DNA from: Flammula alnicola
Lineage: Eukaryota; Basidiomycota; Agaricomycetes; Agaricales; Strophariaceae
DNA: 64,000 nucleotides
Reading direction: 5' to 3'
Assembly (NCBI GenBank): GCA_015499995.1
Contig: JADNRV010000055.1
Span: forward strand, 124,001 to 188,000
Numbering within the stretch: position 1 is the stretch's first letter; the number at the start of each line of letters is the position of its first letter. The translations under genes were made by a program, and so were the position numbers. Below are positions 1 through 10,866 of this stretch, one piece after another. The notes beneath the pieces were generated by a model. That model was not told where the DNA came from and did not search any database. It worked only from the letters and a program-made list of their open reading frames with translations.

Positions 1-528
1 GGCCACCCGTCAACTACTGCTTTTCTCGCATCGTTTCCGACTAAATATGCACACAACAATCAAGGTCGATAACAGTCTGAAGACTTTGAGTTCGGCGGTA
101 CGCACAACAGCAACCTATATCCAGTAATATGGGATCCTTTCGTTCATGAAGCAACTTTAGGGCCTCTTTGTATCCAGGGAGACGCGCGATCTTCAATCTG
201 TCAACATGCATCGATTATTTAACTCCCCTACTCCTTCTAGACTAAAGAGACCCACATACTTTACAAAAGCGAACCTCCGAATGCAATTATATCCATATAT
301 CTAGTGAAAATTGGAAGCAAATAAATCATTCGGGAACGGTAGGAATGTTAAATTCTGACACACTTCGTATGCCTTTGCCTGCACGCCTATGATATGGGCC
401 TTCAATTGTTCTTCATCCGCTATCCCAGTAAGATGCTGGAAGAAAGCAAGTTCATCTGCATCGAGGGAGTAAAAGCTCGTGTCAAGCTTTGGCTTCAAGA
501 CAGGGTCAGCGTAGATGGAAGACGCCAT
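1..528 (-). CDS. SAM-dependent methyltransferase-like protein, copy A (5' part, runs off left edge)
   Basis: Start ATG at 528-526. Exons read 528-364, 300-260, 197-106 and 40-1 (open at the window edge). The N-terminus contains an acidic stretch (LDADELAFFQHLTGI), then an AKAYE motif, a C-I-R-R-F motif and K-I-A-R-L-P-G-Y, followed by L-L-D-I-G-C-C-F-G-N-D, a class I methyltransferase motif I that should bind S-adenosylmethionine. Introns 2 and 3 sit exactly where they do in copy C, which supports the gene structure. The family is a methyltransferase-like group I know from Agaricomycetes, usually about 270-300 residues. The substrate is unknown. This copy is intact as far as it can be seen and is the third unit of a tandem array; the C-terminal half lies outside the window. 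Confidence 0.72.
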
Positions 529-668
529 GATGCTATCGTAGGATGATAGTAGACTAAGATATATATACAAAACAAACGGACATGTTATGTACTAGACATT
601 ATGTACAATGGCGTCATTCTGCAGGACCAGGATCCGGATAGTCTTCCGGCTCCCACCACAATCTATTA

Positions 669-1936
669 TTATTGGTAAAGAACCTTGGACAGCCTGAGCA
701 CGAATAAGGATTGGTAGATGAATAGAATCAGGACTTGACAGAAATCTAGAATTTTGTGCAAGAAGAAAGTTGTTCTTCGCAACCTCGTTATAGACCAATT
801 CATGGCCAAAAACTGGGGCTCTTCGTACTCTGGGACTAATGTTAAGTCCTCCCTCTCTACTTCAATCAACTCTCTACTTCAATCAACTGGGCGCCGACTT
901 CGACTGCATGCGCCCCATTGGCACCGTCTTCCCCGAGGACATCTTCGACCCACGTCTTCTTGCAACACTCTGGCGAGTGGCAAAACATTACAAATTCGGG
1001 CATTCTGGCACCATCTTCCTCAAGCTTTCCAGTACGGCTTACACTCTCTGGCTGAAGCCTTTCACATGCTTTGCGCGGTGCTGCCCGAGGATGACGGACT
1101 CCGTTTCCAGGACGAGCAACGACGCGAGACGTTGCGCTAATGCTCGCTGATTCTCCTCCGAGAACAGATGGAAGACGGCTGATGCGTGGATCGTAGAGAC
1201 CTTGCCTTGCAGAAGGGTTGATGAAGAAGGGCTGTGTAAAGACAATGGAGTATCGGACGAAACATCGGCAGAAGTCAGGAAGGTTCCTGGCGGCGCAAGC
1301 ATCGCGGGGTCGAAGATGTCGCCGGTGATGAATACCGTGGCTTGGATGGGTTTCTGGAGTGGACCTAAATAGCTCGTGACCATAGTTCCAAAATTCTATA
1401 TGCGAGGGCCGTTATTATTTAATATTTGCGCCAACATCCCGATACTATACTGCATGCCTTGTCATAAGTCAGAAGCGACGACGTTCTGGCTTACCTGAAC
1501 AGATGTGATAGAATTTGGATAGTTTACACACAACAGCAGCCAATATCAAGTAACATGGGCTTTATTCATTCATGGAGAACTTCAGTGCTTGCTTATATCC
1601 AGGGAGGCACGCGATGATCAGTCTGTCTGGTAGTAACATCAGTCCAAGCATTCGGAATAAATACAATTTAACTAGAAACAATACCTAAGAAAGGCAAATC
1701 GCCTTATACAAGGATATCCGTAAAGCTACGTAAAAAGTTCGAGTAGTCAGTCAAACGTGAAAATTTGCCAGGAAGTATCTGTATCCACCTCGTACGCCTT
1801 GGCCTGCAGCGCCATTATAAGTGCTTTCGAGTATCTCTTCGTCATGTATTCTTGTAAGCTTCTGGAAATTTTCAAGTTCGTCCGCCTCCAAGGCATAATA
1901 CTTTGGATCGAGTGTAGGCTTCAGCGGAGTGGGCAT
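669..1936 (-). pseudogene. Methyltransferase-like pseudogene, copy B
   Basis: Same family and same order of motifs as copies A and C, but broken in several places. The N-terminal block (around 1936-1751) shifts frame both just after the start and before the Q-A-K-A-Y-E motif. The motif I exon (around 1610-1510) carries a frame change plus a TGA where copies A and C have an Arg codon (CGA) in H-E-R-K. The C-terminal half (1383-669) is still readable: G-D-I-F-D-P, S-T-I-H-A-S-A-V-F-H-L-F-S-E-E, F-C-H-S-P-E-S-W and the terminal M-N-W-S-I-T-R. Multiple independent lesions in one copy, next to two better-kept paralogues, point to real decay rather than one sequencing slip. There is no stop at the family's usual C-terminus; the frame runs on about 20 codons. 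Confidence 0.75.
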
Positions 1937-2506
1937 AGATGGCCAGGGGAAGAGGCGCCATATTGTCCAGCGTGTCGTCGGGGTTTGTGAAAACAATAGA
2001 GAGCTATCATGTGGGTACAGTATAGTTAACGATTGGTGCCGACAGTGCGCGGTGTGGGATGTACACCTGACCTCGCATCGCGCAATATTTTGTGGAACCT
2101 TCACGTCGGTTAGGAAGTCGTTATATTTTGCCGTGGCAAGGCTATAAATAAAAATCAAGACAATTAATATTAATGAGTCATTAAATTCAGCATACAATCA
2201 GTGCGTGTGGTATTATTCATCTCGTAAACGCAGATGAATAACATTCTTGATAGCGAAATATAGATCAGACGAGTTTGCTTTCGCGCCACCAGATCTTAAG
2301 GCATCCGAAAGTGATTTAAATGTTTCCAAGTTTCATAGAACGATAGATAAAAGTAGGCCTCAGCAAGCTACATGCAAAAATCAATAACATGAGATCGCGA
2401 CAGTAGAAGGGCAATAAAATTAAACTCGCCAATTCTTTAAGCAATCCATATCCGAAATCTGTCTCCAAGTTCCAAATCCAAATCCAAATCCAGCTGCAAT
2501 TCCGAA
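1937..2506. other. Intergenic spacer between methyltransferase copies
   Basis: AT-rich spacer between the end of copy C and the start of copy B on the minus strand. It contains a short run of repeated CAAATC units near 2475-2495 and no supported gene. Confidence 0.5.
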
Positions 2507-3718
2507 TCACATCCTCGTCACGGTCCAATTCATCAGCCAATACAACTGATTTTGCGTCCCCTCCTTCGCCCCGTCGACAACAGGCAGCTTAGCCATGTCC
2601 TTGTTTTCCACCAACACAAGGTCTGCATCCACTTTGACTCTGTCCGCATGACCTCCAAACACTTCTTCAACCCACATCTTCCGCCAACTCTCTGGCGAGT
2701 GGCAGAACATCGACAGCGTTTTCGCCACCGGAGGGTTTCCACCATTTTCATTGGTAGTAGCCCCAACACCGGCCATAGTGGCATGCAGAGTCCCCTTAAC
2801 TTGTGCGGCCCCATGCTGTCCAAAGATCATGCTGCCCCTCTCCGGAGCGAGGAGTGCTGCATGGCGCTTAGCCACCACTTACTGTTGCTCTTCCGAAAAG
2901 AGGTGAAAGAAAGAAGACGCGTGGATAGCGGATATCTTTCCCAGAAGGGGTGTGAGACAAGTTAGGTCCGGCAGTGGAGAGGAAGCGATTGGCGCAGGTG
3001 GCACAATGAAGGCAGAGTCAAATACATCTCCTGCGACGAAGGCGGCTGGGAAAGTGCCCGGTGTGGATCTGAACAGTTCGTAACCATATTGCCAAAAGCC
3101 TGCAAAGTGCGTACGAGTCATTAGCCTTAAACGATGAAGGAAAATAGAGAAGAAAGTACTACCACGAACCTGGTTCGATATCGGAACCGATGACGTTCTG
3201 CACTGGCCAGCCATCGATGACTGCCTTCCTGATATCATTGCCAACTAGAACGCGTTGACGTAAGAAACCCAAGCTGTAGCTGTAGTGGAGGAGATATTAC
3301 ACACAGCAACATCCAATATCTAGCAAGATAGGGTCCTTCCGTTCTTCAAGCAGCTTTAGCGCTTCGTTATACCCCGGCAGACGCGCGATCTTCAACCTAG
3401 AGAAGATATAGTAATGGGAGTGACAGTGAAACGCGGACAAAAACATGGCGCAATGGGGACACAAACCTCAAAAACCCGAAACTGCGAATGCAAGGATACC
3501 CGAAGATCTAAGAAGACGAGTTTAGTTCGACCTCTCGACTTGTACGCGTCGCGCTGCACATAAAGCAATGAATCCAAAGAACTCACATCGTATGCCTTTG
3601 CCTGCACATCTATAATATGTTGCCTCAATTTCTCTTCATCATGAATCCCAGTTAGCTGCTGGAAGAAAGAAAGTTCATCGGGGTTGAGAGTAAAATGAGG
3701 GATCGGGCTTGAGGCCAT
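2507..3718 (-). CDS. SAM-dependent methyltransferase-like protein, copy C (in-frame stop)
   Basis: Start ATG 3718-3716; exons 3718-3587, 3507-3467, 3396-3305, 3244-3170 and 3099-2507, all with GT-AG introns whose phases join the conserved motifs perfectly: Y-P-C-I-R, K-I-A-R-L-P-G-Y, D-I-G-C-C-F-G-N-D, then G-S-D-I-E-P-G-F-W, A-G-D-V-F-D, I-H-A-S-S-F-F-H-L-F-S-E-E-Q-Q, F-C-H-S-P-E-S-W and the C-terminal W-T-V-T-R-M. The only defect is a TAA at 2881-2879 between E-E-Q-Q and V-V-A-K-R; copies in this family, including copy B, have one ordinary residue there. Downstream coding continues in the same frame for about 120 codons to a natural TGA at 2509-2507. It is therefore a recent nonsense mutant, a base error, or a truncated protein. 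Expected role: SAM-dependent methyl transfer, substrate unknown. Confidence 0.65.
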
Positions 3719-4127
3719 ATTACTTAATGATTGTATGAATAGGCGACTTGTATGTCGATTCTGATTCATTCTGATTCAGGGACACGTGGAGGTGAATAAG
3801 AAACTGGAGGCGCAAACCGGAAGCGTAAAGGTCAACATGAGTGACTCAGTGAGGAGGAGAGAGGACGGCGGTGGGACATACAACAGAACGAATTATGTAA
3901 GTCACTGATCAACGTTCAACGCTGAACCAACTCCTCGATAGCGTGGGTATTCCTTTCCCCTCTGCCAGAAAACGCACGTAGCACGGCGCGTCTTTCTGGA
4001 AACGCGCAAATATCTTTCTCTCGGACATTTGCGATGCTGCAGTCAACTGATCGCAACCATAGGCATTCCGAGCCTTAAACCACCGTTTCGATTGTTGTGA
4101 CATTCGACACGGTATCTCAAGACCTGA
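3719..4127. other. Intergenic, divergent promoter space
   Basis: Lies between the start of methyltransferase copy C (minus) and the first supported codons of the plus-strand hypothetical gene. A minus-strand open frame at 3909-4268 has no recognisable features and is not called. The true first exon of the plus-strand gene may be in here. Confidence 0.4.
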
Positions 4128-5463
4128 AGGCATAATACAACGAAGGAGAGGGATGTTTCCGGTGCAAACCATCTCTCGACGTCCATTTCCCAGCTGTATA
4201 AGCAAGGCCGACCGTCTAATTTGGCGCCTTGGCGGCTGTCTTCCAGTGCTACATCGTCTACATCTCAACTTTGTCGGGAAGTGCGAGAAGAGATCGTTCT
4301 CGGTGCGTGGCCCTTCCTGTCTGGAGCGCTCCTTGGTTTGGCGCTAATGCCCACTGCTCAGACAACGAATCGATTCGATGAACGTCACAGCCGTAAGGTT
4401 GACGGAAGACAGGATCTGCGAAGCGTACATCGTACTATCTGGACCCTTATGCCCGAAAAAATGTCACAGCTGGGCCAGGAGGTTTACGACTTGTCAGGAT
4501 TTTCACACCCGTCCCTTTCGTTTCGCAGTCCAGTCTCTCAAATCAATTCGAAAGAGGCGTCGGCCAAACTGCCATCTGCCATTTCTGTAACCTATCGCAG
4601 ACAAAAGACAAAGAATGGACTCAAGGCGGTCCCATTCCCGAAGGGTACTACAGGAGTCCTCTATATCCATCTACCCTCTGGGTATCCAGACATATCAGCC
4701 CAAATACGATTCCGTATCTGTCATACTCTAGCCGGCTTTAACGAAGGCCGTGACCTGTGCCACGATATTACTGGGGAACCGTGGAACGTGTCCCTGTATT
4801 CAATCGTCAGGTTTCCTGTGTACTCCGTATTCTCGCAGATGTTGCTTGAAGAAGGTCTCATTGACGTGGACCTCATTTCTGATATACGCAATTTGCCATT
4901 ACTCCGTGCGATCCGTTCTTCCTGTTTGTATGCCCTCAACCAACCATTTAACTTGGACCTCGCCCTCGATACACTCTACCTCTGCCTTATGACGCGAAGC
5001 AGCCTTGAAAGAATTCGCATGAACCATATTCTGAGGCATCAATGTCTAGCTAAGGGTATTTGGCAGGCGCCATACACTGGTGAGCACTTCTATATGGCAT
5101 TGGTAAAGCAAGCTAGCTCACCGATCTCTCGATTTTATAGGCCGAGTTCGAGCTCGCTTTGAGCTATCTACTCTCCCTGAGCATGTTGAACTAGGCCCGA
5201 CGCTGCTTCTGCGATTCGTTGACATCATCAAGCCGGCTTAATGTGTTAGAGAAGGCTATGACAATCACATTGCCTTTCCAGAAACCGACACTTTTCTTTC
5301 CAAGTTGTCTGGAAAGACAGGCCAATATAAACCATGGCATTACCCGCTGAACTCCAGGGCTTTGGGGAAGGCCTTTTACACACTCATGGCGAATTCGCAG
5401 TCAACAAGACGTGGCCATCACAATACACCCCGTCTGGGGAGTAGCACTAGTGTACGAGTATAA
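4128..5463 (+). CDS. Conserved hypothetical Agaricomycete protein, interrupted by an in-frame stop
   Basis: A long open frame begins by 4128 (a stop precedes it at 4125) and runs to an intron at 5080-5140 with a good GTGAGC donor and a TTTATAG acceptor. After splicing the protein continues G-R-V-R-A-R-F-E-L-S-T-L-P-E-H-V, then L-L-L-R-F-V-D-I-I-K-P-A and meets TAA at 5239-5241. The same frame then stays open to 5461-5463, reading C-V-R-E-G-Y-D-N-H-I and K-P-W-H-Y-P-L, which look like the usual C-terminus of this lineage-specific family. No known domain or catalytic motif is visible. The first ATG is uncertain: 4345 is in frame, but residues upstream (from 4221 or earlier) also look coding, so an upstream exon is likely. 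Function unknown. Confidence 0.5.
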
Positions 5464-5842
5464 GTTATAGAACTATGTTTCTAATATACTTATCGGAAAT
5501 TTTTATGCCTAGGTATAGTAGCTTTCTCTGGTGATCAAACACAGATGGTGGCTCGGTCGTCGAAATATTGTCGAGGTGGTCGCAGAACTGAATACCAAAA
5601 ATGAGCAAACACGGCTTAGAAGAGCAAGACACGAAGGAATTGGAGAAAGACAGTCAATCAACCTTGCGGAGATTGGCCTGTTTGAATGTGGAAGTCAGGG
5701 GATTTAAGCGACGCAATTGACCACAAATAAGCGGGCAATAGAAATCCACTATCAAGAAGATCCATTAGATAGACAGAACAGCGATAGGGTATATTATGTA
5801 TGTAGGTAAGGAATTATAGTCTCCCATGGAAGTAAATTAGTA
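5464..5842. other. Intergenic, convergent 3' ends
   Basis: Between the hypothetical gene (plus) and the wax-synthase-like gene (minus). No gene or repeat is supported here. Confidence 0.4.
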
Positions 5843-7137
5843 CTAGACAATCTTAATGTTCAACCACCTCTGCAGTCCCTCCAAAATTACGACAGCCGGC
5901 CTCCATCCATCAGGGAAGAACTTACTGCCCACTAACCCCCTGATACACCATGCTTCGATCAACATGATGCCCCAGGACGAGATCCACAAATTAGCCCATG
6001 CCCATCCAAACGCGCCCTTCATGCGATGGCCCGTGACAGCCTTGAATTTGAACTCAAGGACGACGCCAACGCCCATCATCATAAAATATCCCACCACCGC
6101 GAGGAAGTCGCTTCCGCGCCCCATGCCCCACAGCCCTAGATAGTGCATGATGCCCGAGACGAAGAATGTGCCAAGGAAACCGCCAGTGCGACCAGTGAGG
6201 TACCCTACGGGTCTGCCGCCGGACTCGATAAAGATGTCCCGGAAGAGCTGATGCCAACGCGCCCAGAAGTTGACCACAGAGGTAGCGTACCATGGCTGGT
6301 CGAACAAGGGGGCCAGTCTGCGGGAGACTGTCTGAAAAGGATGATGCCTGGCAAGGTTAGGCAAGATAAAAGGATTGAATGGCATAGTAGATTGTCATGC
6401 CTGACAGAAATGAGATAGAGAAGCAGCGCAAGTACATATAGACAGGCGGGAGGGACGTGTCATATATGGATCCTCCCGCTGCAGAGCCGATGGAGTCTGG
6501 GCCGAATGCTTGCACTGCAAAGTGGAATAGGTCAAACAAGAAGAAGTGGATGAGAAAGGAGACGCAGGTGGAGAGAAGGAAGGATGAGAGGGAAGATGTG
6601 TTCCGCGTTTCGATGGGAATTTTGAGGCCATGAGACCAAGACCAGCCGATGCCGCGGAGGTTGCAGCAGAGGTCGAGGGCATCAATGTATTTGGAGCTGT
6701 GTGGCTTGTGGCGGCGGTATGGATGTTGCTTGAATGTCCAAACGCAGGCACGTATAGAAAGTACGGTCGTAACGAGCTGGACAGCAGAGAAAGAGTGAAT
6801 GCCAGAACGAAGAAAGAGAAGGGAGACATACAACGAGACCCTGGTTGAGATAGATTAAGCGGTCATGGTCTGCATAGCCGGCTACGAGATCTATATGGGT
6901 GGACACACGGAAGGCACCCCAGAGGCTTATGGGTAACAGTGCGAGTCGGATGGGGAAAGTATGTGGAGCGAGGACGAGGACGGCCGTGGCATAGTAGCAC
7001 AGTAGTGGGGGCAACACCTCGCGGGAGAATGTGTTCCAAGAGAGTGGCTTGCGTGTTTGCGCCAAATCTATGTTGAACCTGTTGTGAAATATGTCAGAAA
7101 AAGAGATATAGTATTAGAAGAGAGTTTACCAAGACAT
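5843..7137 (-). CDS. Wax synthase-like MBOAT acyltransferase (apparent frameshifts)
   Basis: Multi-pass membrane acyltransferase of the wax synthase/MBOAT_2 type, expected to move an acyl chain to an alcohol or a terpenoid-like acceptor at the ER. A short first exon M-S-W (7137-7130) splices at 7078 into F-N-I-D-L-A-Q. The second exon is rich in transmembrane segments; a further intron near 6830-6785 leads to the family motif R-G-I-G-W-S-W. The C-terminal exon has P-L-F-D-Q-P-W and the catalytic-region motif F-W-A-R-W-H-Q-L-F-R, with the candidate active-site His, then F-V-S-G-I-M-H-Y-L-G. Between these, two single bases seem to be missing: one near 6356-6361 and one in the G5 run 6308-6312, where D-W-P-P-L-F-D is expected. 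Restoring the frame conceptually gives normal family order, so I favour sequence error over decay. Confidence 0.68.
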
Positions 7138-7823
7138 TGGAAGACGAGAAAGAGTCGTACGACCTCATTTGCAATTGACAGTCCACTCCAAGCCCACTCT
7201 AACCCTAACCCTGCTCTAGGTCTAACCAAGCACAACGTCGATTCACAGGCACCTTGATGAGCGGCCCCTGCTGTCTCAAACGAACGAAGGCAACTGCCAG
7301 GAGGCCCAGGACATATTGGAAAATGACTGCTGACTCGGATGTGCGCGCGCTTCGTCCAATTGGGAGGTTATCACTGAGCGACATCAGCCCGAGCTGGGCT
7401 GCTTTGCCGTTGGTGTATGTCAATCCGACTCAATAATGGAGTTGTAGTTGCGTGTGTTGAGTTAAGAGTCAAGTTGTTTGGTTACTCGATGCATAAATTT
7501 GAGGATCCGGAAGGTGGTTTCGAAACAAATCAGGCAGGTCCTTTAATTACACGAGAATGTGTTTCTGTTATGCCATAGAAAGTGGGTTCTACATGAACTC
7601 ACATCAAAGGGTACATAGTCCGAAAAAATTCACATGGGAGCCGGGCGCGTAATAGGGTGGTAGGCTTTCTCCAGCAATTTATTTTACACATTTAAATGTA
7701 CAGCGTTTGAGCTCTTGTAGAAACCGGTTGGACTGATAGATACAGTTTAAAAAACATCGAGGAGGCCAGTACAGCGCCTCTTACCTTTGAGAACATTGAT
7801 ACTCGTATTGTAGGTCCAGAAAA
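7138..7823. other. Intergenic
   Basis: No gene supported. Holds two telomere-like CCCTAA units near 7199-7212, too few to mean anything, and the 3' flank of the WD40 gene. Confidence 0.4.
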
Positions 7824-9686
7824 TCACCATAGAGAACCACGGCTCAAGGATCCTGAACCGTAATATGGCTGCATGTCGAGACTGGGATCCATCTTGAAGG
7901 AGAATTTGTCTGGGTTAAAAACCCACGGATCAACTAAAATCGCTTTGAGCCGCATAAAAAAGATCACGTACAAAGTCTGTGGTCTCCAGCATCAAAGACA
8001 TGTCCGAAATGGTTCTCGGCGTGGTAAGCTCTTTCAGGCCAACAGATATCCTCACTTTCTTCCTCGATTTCATCCTCGTCATCGTCGTCATCGTCATCCA
8101 TACTCTCCTTGTCTCTATCTTGTTGGTCATCACTTTCTCTTTCCCTCCTCATCTTCGGAATACGCGCTTGGCGGTATCCGATGTGCTGACCAGTACCGCC
8201 AATGTACGGGCATGTGGTAGCGGCATACAGTGAATTTGTGCCTGCGTCCCACTGCATCGCCGTGACCGAGTTATTTCCCGTTGCAAGCGCATATACGAGA
8301 CCCCGTGCACGTACGTCCCATAGCTTGATGTGCTCGCTTTCCCTCGTGCCTGTAAAGATGACTGCCATTCTTGTTAGCAGACACGCTCTTAAATTCAAAG
8401 CAAAACAGGTATTCGAAGGCCGAGGAAGATCAGGGGTAAAAGAAAACTTACATGGAATCCCGTCAGAATGGGCCAACACGGCTGCAGGAAGATCATCCGG
8501 AATTTTTGCTGACGCCATTGTAATCACAGGTAACACCTGCCTAATATCATACAGCCGAGCAAACCCGTCGCTGCACCACGTCAAAAACACATTGGGGTCC
8601 GCCGGACTTGTGGAGAAGCCATCAACGCTGCCTCCATGACCGAGGTATCGAGACACAACCTTTCCTCGAGCCTCAAGGTCCAGGGCATGGCAATGATATT
8701 TGCCTGATGACTTGTCTGTGGCAGAGAGCATGATATTCGCCTGCGAAGGATGTCGATGCCACTTGGCGATAACGAACCCAGAATCGCCTCCGCCATTGGT
8801 GCCATCTTGATCCTCTTGTAGTGTGATGGTGGTAGAAACAGGACTGCCGGTAGACGGTTCTATGTCCTCTGGGTCGTCCCTCCATGTTACTATATCATCT
8901 TCATCCATCTTGCTTCCGATGATATCTTTTCCAGCATCACCGTGGGTCTGCAATGAATCCAAGTCCCAGATGCCGATTTTCCCATCTCCCGCCCTGGCCA
9001 CACGGCCATTCAGGAGCATTGCCAATGGGCCCTCGTATCCCTTTGAATCCATCGTATGCACTTGCATCGCTCTGCCGCCCTTCTCCTTCCTTGGTATGCC
9101 CGGTTCATTGCACCTATAAGACTTGATGCGGTAGCAGTCCGCAGCAATCACAAGCCGCCTCTCGTTGTCTAGAATCATCGTTTCAATTGTTGACGCCAAG
9201 TCCACCGTGATGGAATGCTGTTTCATGAACTCTCCATAGGGATCTTCCTCGTGGTTTGGGAGGTAGTAAAATATATATGGAATGCGATCCTTCCACCCTC
9301 CCATGGAGGATATGGCAAGGATGTTGCCATCAGAAGATAACCCCATGTCAATGGGCCTGTGGATGTCGCCAGAAGATATCTCGCAACGCGCTTCAAACAC
9401 AGCCGTCGCATTTGTGTTGAGATCGGTGGCGGTCCACTCGGGTATATTGTCAAGGAAGCGCGAGCAGGGTGTGGATAGAGGGTGCGGTCGGAGGGTTTTT
9501 CTCCATGCCACAGGTTGACCTCGGGAGACTTCGGCTCTGGCAGCGTCTATATTGGTAGCTAAAGGAAGTAAAATGTATAGCAGTCAGGAAGAACTGTGAG
9601 GAAAGACACAATCACGGCGAAATTGCACACATACGTGTTCCAAACATATCTGCAAAATCTTGGAGAAACGGCAGCGAGATGCGCAT
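7824..9686 (-). CDS. WD40-repeat protein
   Basis: Four exons: 9686-9635 (start M-R-I-S-L-P-F-L-Q-D-F), 9558-8452, 8361-7972 and 7933-7824, all GT-AG with matching phases, giving 552 residues with no frame problem. The body carries degenerate WD40 blades: G-D-G-K-I-G-I-W-D-L-D, S-A-T-D-K-S-S-G-K-Y, F-L-T-W-C-S-D-G-F-A-R-L-Y-D-I-R and I-K-L-W-D-V-R-A. Near the C-terminus is a strongly acidic run of Asp and Glu, then W-P-E-R-A-Y-H-A-E-N-H-F-G. The likely role is a beta-propeller scaffold for protein-protein contacts. I cannot assign it to a named complex. The intact reading frame over 1.66 kb contrasts with its neighbours. Confidence 0.85.
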
Positions 9687-9796
9687 GAATATATAAGCTT
9701 GACAAGTTTATTGGAACAAAGAGCATCATCCATGAGTCCAGGGCTGGTAATAAAAAGTTCTCCACTTACAAAATTCTCTGTCCTTCCGTTTATCGC

Positions 9797-10144
9797 TCAA
9801 AAGCGGCGTGGCTGCGTCGTCGTGCGCGAATGAAGGCATATGCAGGCCAGCAGCGTACGGCCCATTACACCGTCTTCTTCTCCTTCATCGTATGCAAAAT
9901 GAACTGCATCATTGAAGATCAAATCCGCTTGTCGTACCAAGGCCTCCAGTCCAGGATAAGCCGCAGCCTCCGCCTCACGTACGATATTGGCAATGCCGCC
10001 CAGCAGATCCAGAAAGCCTTCGTGTATATAAATATCGAAGTCAGCTGCTCTCAGATCATCCACCTCATCCTCGTAATTGTCCATAAAGTCGTTCAGCTCT
10101 TCGCCGAGCTCCGAGATGCGTTCCTCGTAGGTAGGCATTGACAT
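9797..10144 (-). CDS. Small acidic hypothetical protein
   Basis: Single open frame of about 115 codons. The candidate start is ATG 10144-10142, or a second ATG six bases further in. It reads M-P-T-Y-E-E-R-I-S-E-L-G-E-E-L-N-D-F then strongly acidic, helix-prone sequence with Ala-rich segments; there is no signal peptide or known domain. It lies between the WD40 gene and the small spliced gene and is on the WD40 strand. It could be a lineage-specific protein or a chance open frame; composition and the acidic helical start make me lean towards real. Confidence 0.4.
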   Translation of the reverse strand: MSMPTYEERISELGEELNDFMDNYEDEVDDLRAADFDIYIHEGFLDLLGGIANIVREAEAAAYPGLEALVRQADLIFNDAVHFAYDEGEEDGVMGRTLLACICLHSRTTTQPRRF

Positions 10145-10498
10145 CACAAACAGGAGTAGACTCGATAGGAGAGGCTCAGTGATGGCTGATAGGAGATAAC
10201 CAGGGAAGAAAGACGGACAAAGAAGTTATAGCCATGGATCCGACTGAAGAAACAAAAATACAGTCTTCCAAAACTGTTCCTGGCATGCACGGCCCGCTTT
10301 TGCCGCGTCCTCCAGAGCTTCGACTTGGTCATGTGTACATATGAAGTCCGAGGACGTCTTGCTTAAGGAGACTACCATAAACTTTAAAGTCACCTTTTTT
10401 CTTCGCTCAGCTGCCCACTTCTTTCCAAATCAGAAGCGCGAGTTGTACGCACACATCGTTGCGGTGTTAGACGCCTTTTTCTGCTGCTCTCTGGCAAA

Positions 10499-10793
10499 AT
10501 GCGACGAAAACTTGACAGACGCTGGAGGGATCCATCACAGAGGGACCTGAAGAGAGTGTGCAGGCGTTACACGACGATGCACTGGCACTATCGGAGATGG
10601 GCGGACAAAGCGGTGCTACTTGTGTACTTCGATGACAGGTAAGTACTCGAAGGCAGGCTGATATGGCTTCTTACCTGATATCCATTATTTAAGTTTCCTT
10701 GGACATGATGGCCACTCTGAACCGTCGGACGATTGTCAATACCCCCTCCCTTTTCTCAGTGACGGTGTTGAAGATTCGCACCTACCACTTTGA
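10499..10793 (+). CDS. Small spliced basic hypothetical protein
   Basis: Start ATG 10499-10501; exon 1 10499-10638, GTAAGT intron, acceptor TTTAAG, exon 2 10694-10793 ending in TGA; 79 residues. The first exon is very basic (M-R-R-K-L-D-R-R-W-R) with W-H-Y-R-R-W-A-D-K; the second is acidic (F-L-G-H-D-G-H-S-E-P-S-D-D). Splice phases fit. Nothing recognised. It lies just upstream of the epimerase-like gene on the same strand, so it could be an upstream non-coding exon pair rather than a protein. Confidence 0.35.
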
Positions 10794-10866
10794 AACTTCC
10801 GTGGTGGGCGATTCCAAATATATTTTCGCACCCCCACACTCCGTATCCTCTCCAAGTCACCATAAC

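Noticed and set aside
2857..2882. Tiny intron that would remove the TAA in methyltransferase copy C
   Set aside because: GTAAGT to GCATGCAG would be only about 26 bp, below any plausible intron size, and would delete conserved residues kept in copy B.
7199..7212. Telomere-like CTAACCCTAACCC
   Set aside because: Only two units; far too short for an interstitial telomere.
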